Under the pieces are notes generated by a model. The model made no database searches. It was not told the origin of the DNA and was given only the letters and a program-made list of their open reading frames with translations. From NCBI GenBank assembly GCA_043787975.1, contig JAYVUK010000071.1:62001-126000 (forward strand): a stretch of 64,000 nt of DNA. The letters run 5' to 3'. Position numbers and translations under genes: made by a program. This document shows, piece after piece, positions 60,301 to 64,000 of the stretch (its first letter is position 1; each line of letters opens with the position of its first letter). Source of the DNA: JAPLDA01 sp043787975 (GTDB lineage Bacteria; Bacteroidota; Bacteroidia; AKYH767-A; 2013-40CM-41-45).

Positions 60301-61350
60301 ATGAAATTATCCCAGTTCAAAATCCATGTTCCTGATACTTTAATTGCTACTCATCCTGCAAAAATTCGCGGAGAATCGCGCTTAATGGTTCTTGATAGAA
60401 AAACAGGAAAGATTGAACATAAAATATTTAAAGACATCCTCGGCTACTTTGGTGATGGTGATACAATGGTCGTGAACAACACCCGTGTTTTTCCTGCCCG
60501 TTTATATGGCAACAAGGAAAAAACGGGAGCTAAGATTGAAGTATTCCTGTTGCGCGAACTCAACCGCGAAAGCCGTCTTTGGGATGTGTTGGTTGATCCT
60601 GCACGTAAAATTCGTATTGGCAATAAACTTTATTTCGGAGACGATGATTTACTCGTTGCGGAAGTAATCGACAACACCACGTCACGTGGCAGAACGCTTC
60701 GTTTTTTGTTTGATGGTACGTACGATGAATTCAAAAAGGCAATCACGGTGCTTGGTCACACACCTATTCCTAAATATATCAAACGCAAAGCAGAACCTGA
60801 GGATGTGGAACGTTACCAGACTGTTTTTGCAAAGCATGAGGGAGCAGTCGCTGCTCCTACGGCAGGTTTGCACTTCAGTAACGAACTCATGAAGCGCCTC
60901 GAATTAAAGGGAGTTAATTTTGCAGAGTTGACATTGCATATCGGTCTCGGAACTTTTCGTCCGGTGGAGGTAGAGGATCTTACCAAACACAAAATGGATT
61001 CGGAACAGGTAATTATTTCGTCAGAATGTTGCGATATTGTGAATAAAGCAAAAGCAAAGAAGAAGAAAATTTGTGCAGTGGGAACTACATCCATGCGTGC
61101 AATTGAAACTTCTGTTTCCACGCAAGGTGAAATAAAACCATACGATGGATGGACTAACAAATTTATTTTTCCGCCTTACGATTTCAACGTTGCCAATTGC
61201 ATGATTACTAATTTCCACATGCCGGAATCTACGTTGCTTATGATGGTAGCTGCTTTCGGTGGCTATGAACATGTGATGCATGCGTACAAAGTTGCTGTCA
61301 AAGAGAAATACAAATTTTACAGTTACGGTGACGCGATGATGATCATTTGA
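60301..61350 (+). CDS. queA: S-adenosylmethionine:tRNA ribosyltransferase-isomerase
   Basis: Acts in queuosine synthesis, moving the ribosyl part of SAM to preQ1-tRNA. The protein of 349 residues has MKLSQFKIHVPDTLIATHPA, VNNTRVFPARLYGNKE, EGAVAAPTAGLHFS, LTLHIGLGTFRPVEVEDLTKHKMDSE and NFHMPESTLLMMVAAFGGYE. All are standard QueA signatures. It lies between truB and ispD on the same strand. Identification is firm. Confidence 0.96.
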   Translation: MKLSQFKIHVPDTLIATHPAKIRGESRLMVLDRKTGKIEHKIFKDILGYFGDGDTMVVNNTRVFPARLYGNKEKTGAKIEVFLLRELNRESRLWDVLVDPARKIRIGNKLYFGDDDLLVAEVIDNTTSRGRTLRFLFDGTYDEFKKAITVLGHTPIPKYIKRKAEPEDVERYQTVFAKHEGAVAAPTAGLHFSNELMKRLELKGVNFAELTLHIGLGTFRPVEVEDLTKHKMDSEQVIISSECCDIVNKAKAKKKKICAVGTTSMRAIETSVSTQGEIKPYDGWTNKFIFPPYDFNVANCMITNFHMPESTLLMMVAAFGGYEHVMHAYKVAVKEKYKFYSYGDAMMII

Positions 61351-61417
61351 GTTTAATATTTCAAGTTATTGAAGTATTCGACAGCCTTAAACTTTGAACC
61401 TTTATCCATAAACTATT

Positions 61418-62098
61418 TTGAAGAAGTATGTCATCATTGTAGCCGGAGGAAGCGGGAACAGGATGAATGCCGGTGTTCCAAAACAATTCTTGTTGCTGTC
61501 GGGCAGACCGGTTTTAATGCATACCATTCAACGCTTCTTCGAAGCAGATCCTTCTGCAAATAGTATTGTTGCTCTTCCCCAAAATGAAATCAGCACGTGG
61601 AAAGAATTGTGTGCGCAACATTCGTTTACAATTTCTCATCAAATAGCTGAAGGCGGAGAAACCCGTTTTCATTCTGTGAAAAATGCGTTGACGATGGTGA
61701 AAGAAAAATCAATCGTAGCCATTCATGATGGAGTGCGACCTTTTGTAAGTGTAGATTTAATCAATCGAAGTTTTTCAGAAGCCGAAAAATTCGGGAATGC
61801 AGTTCCTGCAGTTCCCGTGAATGACTCCCTGCGGAAAGTTGAAGGAGAGCATAATGAAATTGCTGACCGTAGTTCTTTTGTCACCATACAAACACCCCAA
61901 TGTTTTGGCTCCGAAATTCTGAAAGAAGCTTATACCGCTGACTACAGGGATATTTTTACCGATGATGCAAACGTTGTTGAGTTTCACGGACAACCAATTC
62001 ATCTGATGGAAGGTGAAAGAGAGAATATTAAAATCACCTTTCCGGTTGATTTAATAATTGGCGAAGAAATTTTGAAAAAAAATTTTCCCGGAAAATAA
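61418..62098 (+). CDS. ispD: 2-C-methyl-D-erythritol 4-phosphate cytidylyltransferase
   Basis: Third enzyme of the non-mevalonate isoprenoid pathway. It is 226 residues and starts at TTG 61418, giving KKYVIIVAGGSGNRMNAGVPKQFLLLSGRP, the nucleotide-binding loop. AIHDGVRPFVS and TPQCFGSEIL are further family marks, and the end is EGERENIKITFPVDLIIGEEIL. It follows queA after 67 bases that include AAACTTTGAACC-type words. Identification is good. Confidence 0.94.
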   Translation: MKKYVIIVAGGSGNRMNAGVPKQFLLLSGRPVLMHTIQRFFEADPSANSIVALPQNEISTWKELCAQHSFTISHQIAEGGETRFHSVKNALTMVKEKSIVAIHDGVRPFVSVDLINRSFSEAEKFGNAVPAVPVNDSLRKVEGEHNEIADRSSFVTIQTPQCFGSEILKEAYTADYRDIFTDDANVVEFHGQPIHLMEGERENIKITFPVDLIIGEEILKKNFPGK

Positions 62099-62151
62099 AA
62101 AGAGTGTCAGAAAATTTTCCCAACACTATTTCATTTTTAATTTTTCCCGGA

Positions 62152-63045
62152 CTAAGATTGTCCGCCTTCTTCTTTTCTTCTTAAGATTGGCATTACACCG
62201 GCCATCTCACCAATCACATTGATCAGTTCTTTATCAGAAGGTACAATAATTTTTGAATTGTTGGAAAGGGCTTTTTCCAATGCTTCCAACTTGCGAAGAG
62301 TTTGTGCATTGCCGATGAAATATTTTTCAGCAGCTTCATTCACCAATGCGATGGCCTGCGCTTCTCCTTCTGCACGCAATATGTTCGCAATCTTGATCCC
62401 TTCAGCTTTTTTTATTTCTGCACGCTTCTCACCATCAGCGCGGGTTTCTACAGCCGTTGCAAAATCAATGGCAGCCATTTTCTCATTCTCAGCTTTCACA
62501 ATTTTATTCATCGTTTCCTGTACATCTTTTGGAGGATCAATTTCTTTCAATTCAGTTCGTACAATTTCCACTCCCCAAAGAACAGTTTCTTCCAACAAGG
62601 TCGTATAAAGACTTTTGTTGATCTTACCACGCTCACTGTTGGCAGATTTCAATGTCATCGTTCCAATGATATTCCGCAACGTAGTGCGCGCAAGATTTAC
62701 GATCTGGTAATTGATGTTATTCACGTTGTACTGCGAATTTTTCACATCGTCTTCCATCGGCTTTATTTTAAAATAGACCTGCGCATCCACACTTGCATTC
62801 AGGTTATCATACGTGATTATTTCCTGCTTCTCTGCATTGATCATCTGCTCCGTGGTATTGATCTGGTACATGCGATCAATGAAAGGAATGATCCAGTGAA
62901 AACCTGGTTCTGCAAAGTGATGGTATTTACCGAGTCGTTCGATCATCCCGCGGTGTGTCGGGCGCACAATGCGAACGCCAAGAAAGAATAGAACAATTAC
63001 ACCAATGACAATAGGTGTAAGACCAAGAGTTGTAGATGCATCCAT
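62152..63045 (-). CDS. SPFH/Band 7 family membrane protein
   Basis: A 297-residue protein with an N-terminal helix (LTPIVIGVIVLFFLGVRIV) and a stomatin/prohibitin-like domain: RPTHRGMIERLGKYHHFAEPGFHWIIPFIDRM, AVSVD-like NLNASVDAQVYFKI and WGVEIVRTELKEIDPPKDVQETM, then the coiled-coil AEIKKAEGIKIANILRAEGEAQAI. Such proteins form membrane-bound oligomers. I chose the ATG at 63045; the frame extends to 63171, but the extra N-terminus (SFRAKRGII) is encoded by the palindromic repeat. It is convergent with ispD. Confidence 0.9.
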   Translation of the reverse strand: MDASTTLGLTPIVIGVIVLFFLGVRIVRPTHRGMIERLGKYHHFAEPGFHWIIPFIDRMYQINTTEQMINAEKQEIITYDNLNASVDAQVYFKIKPMEDDVKNSQYNVNNINYQIVNLARTTLRNIIGTMTLKSANSERGKINKSLYTTLLEETVLWGVEIVRTELKEIDPPKDVQETMNKIVKAENEKMAAIDFATAVETRADGEKRAEIKKAEGIKIANILRAEGEAQAIALVNEAAEKYFIGNAQTLRKLEALEKALSNNSKIIVPSDKELINVIGEMAGVMPILRRKEEGGQS

Positions 63046-63123
63046 GATACTGAAATTTTGAGTAAATGTATAAAAATTAATGGCGGATATTTTTTGAATG
63101 TTTTTATCAAAACGAGTTTCAAA

Positions 63124-63278
63124 TAGTGTCTCAATTTGAAAAATGATTCCTCGCTTCGCTCGGAATGACATCTTGTAGAGGTGGTAATAGGCGGGCTTAA
63201 GCCCGCCTCCCGGCCTTAATTTGCATTGTCATTCCGAGCGAAGCGAGGAATCAAAAAATAATTCAAACCGAGACACTA
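63124..63278. repeat. TAGTGTCTC palindromic element, copy 3 (longest)
   Basis: The 155-bp element has inverted ends TAGTGTCTCAATTTGAA and TTCAAACCGAGACACTA. Perfect 26-base inner arms lie at 63145-63170 and 63227-63252, around AGGCGGGCTTAAGCCCGCCT, a perfect 20-base palindrome at 63189-63208. It sits in the divergent gap between the SPFH gene and dnaX. TA at both ends could be a target duplication. Confidence 0.8.
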
Positions 63279-63317
63279 CCGAGTTTTAAAATCGCTACAT
63301 TGTTTCGGTTAAAAATT

Positions 63318-63325
63318 TATCTTTG
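63318..63325 (+). promoter_or_regulatory. Promoter -7 box of dnaX
   Basis: TATCTTTG matches TAnnTTTG, 18 bases before the dnaX ATG at 63344. Confidence 0.6.
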
Positions 63326-63343
63326 CTTGCTCACCACAGTACA

Positions 63344-64000
63344 ATGGAAAAGTTTATCGTTTCAGCAAGAAAATACAGGCCTGTCACATTTGACACGGTT
63401 GTCGGGCAACCGAATATAACCAATACGCTTAAGAACGCCATTAAGAATCAGCATTTGGCGCAGGCATTTCTTTTCACCGGTCCGCGCGGAGTTGGTAAAA
63501 CAACAACTGCACGGATTCTTGCCAAGACCATCAATTGTGAAAATATTTCGGGGAATGTTGAAGCATGCAATCAATGTGAATCATGTTTATCCTTTGAAAG
63601 AGGAAATTCGCTAAATATTTTTGAATTAGATGCAGCTTCAAACAATAGCGTTGACGACATCAGAAATTTAAATGAACAGGTGCGTTATCCACCGCAAGGC
63701 GGAAAATACAAAGTGTATATCGTAGATGAAGTCCACATGCTCGGTCAAGGCGCATTCAATGCTTTTCTGAAAACACTCGAGGAGCCACCTTCGTACGCGG
63801 TGTTTATCCTTGCGACAACGGAAAGACATAAAATCATCCCAACGATTCTTTCCCGCTGCCAGATTTTTGATTTCAACCGGATCGGAGTGGAGGACATTGC
63901 AAATCATCTGAAAAGTATTGCGGAGAAAGAAAATGTAAGCGCAGAAGAAGATGCATTACACGTAATTGCGCAGAAGGCTGACGGGGCCTTGCGTGATGCA
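63344..64000 (+). CDS. dnaX: DNA polymerase III gamma/tau subunit, 3' end cut by window edge
   Basis: Clamp-loader ATPase; the first 219 codons are present. The start is MEKFIVSARKYRPVTFDTVVGQ. Walker A is FTGPRGVGKTTTARILAKT, the zinc cysteines are CENISGNVEACNQCESC, the DEVH-box is YIVDEVHMLGQGAFNAFLKTLEEPP, and sensor 1 is ILATTERHKIIPTILSRCQIF. The frame is open to the window end. It is the paralogue of holB at 53060. Confidence 0.97.
   Translation, partial: MEKFIVSARKYRPVTFDTVVGQPNITNTLKNAIKNQHLAQAFLFTGPRGVGKTTTARILAKTINCENISGNVEACNQCESCLSFERGNSLNIFELDAASNNSVDDIRNLNEQVRYPPQGGKYKVYIVDEVHMLGQGAFNAFLKTLEEPPSYAVFILATTERHKIIPTILSRCQIFDFNRIGVEDIANHLKSIAEKENVSAEEDALHVIAQKADGALRDA

Noticed and set aside
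63046..63171. Longer SPFH protein start at 63171
   Set aside because: The extra N-terminus (SFRAKRGII and on) is translated palindromic repeat; the membrane helix follows the later ATG at 63045 as in the family.
1..64000. CRISPR array, tRNA, rRNA, integrase or transposase
   Set aside because: I looked for regularly spaced repeats, cloverleaf-like sequences, conserved rRNA words and recombinase motifs and found none, so mobility of the hairpin elements rests on structure and position only.

Overview
The window is a chromosomal stretch of a Bacteroidota bacterium. I infer this from several signals: type IX secretion C-terminal sorting domains, the gliding lipoprotein GldH, lineage-typical families (DUF2480, DUF4271, DUF5777, IPExxxVDY, a long PurF, RicT with a low-complexity tail), and many promoters whose -7 box reads TAnnTTTG. 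Gene content is dense and mostly housekeeping. I see no rRNA, tRNA, CRISPR array, integrase or transposase gene.

Layout. 1-8054 (minus strand): the 5' part of lysA, downstream of a complete SUF iron-sulfur operon (sufA-sufB-[four-helix-bundle gene]-sufC-sufD-sufS-sufE-sufT-DUF2480) driven by a clear promoter near 8024-8054. 8264-13028: thiL, a Bacteroidota hypothetical, DinB and Xaa-Pro aminopeptidase. 13260-17969: a DUF6973 protein and a set of nucleotidyltransferase, B12-type radical SAM and methyltransferase genes, the last three overlapping. 17976-21794: RNase III, M42 peptidase, pyruvate kinase, IPExxxVDY protein. 21992-24453: RskA-like protein, then a cytochrome-like lipoprotein, YceI and DUF5777. 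24608-28791: DUF4271, hemD-like, rnpA, yidD, C-terminal processing protease. 29004-31094: a two-gene thioredoxin/Cys-rich lipoprotein unit bounded by a displaced copy of the protease 3' end. 31095-35579: a 3-hydroxyanthranilate/aminomuconate catabolic cluster. 35753-39276: DUF1223, DUF5777 and three cytochrome-like or sorted proteins. 39417-44278: two-component pair, PurF, HMA-AraC regulator. 44703-52933: orphan histidine kinase, small proteins, M23 peptidase, LolE-like permease, pgk. 53060-64000: holB, ricT, gldH, an M16 pair, truB, queA, ispD, SPFH protein and the 5' part of dnaX.

The most unusual signal is in the gaps. Many intergenic regions, including junctions inside operons, are filled with hairpins built from short drifting words. 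Two gaps hold such a hairpin with a gene in its loop: a four-helix-bundle gene (the family known from 23S rRNA intervening sequences) between sufB and sufC, and a GxxExxY gene between the 3-hydroxyanthranilate dioxygenase and ACMSD genes. An empty hairpin with nearly the same arms as the GxxExxY element lies 1.5 kb away. A separate palindromic element (ends TAGTGTCTC) occurs three times, and palindromic repeats have also entered sufS and a methyltransferase gene in frame. Together these point to a hairpin-based, ORF-carrying intergenic mobile system that tolerates operons and even coding sequence.

A second theme is a pair of loci (22639-24453 and 36524-39276) combining DUF5777 beta-barrels with small lipoproteins whose heme-like motif is CX4CH or CX6CH instead of CXXCH.
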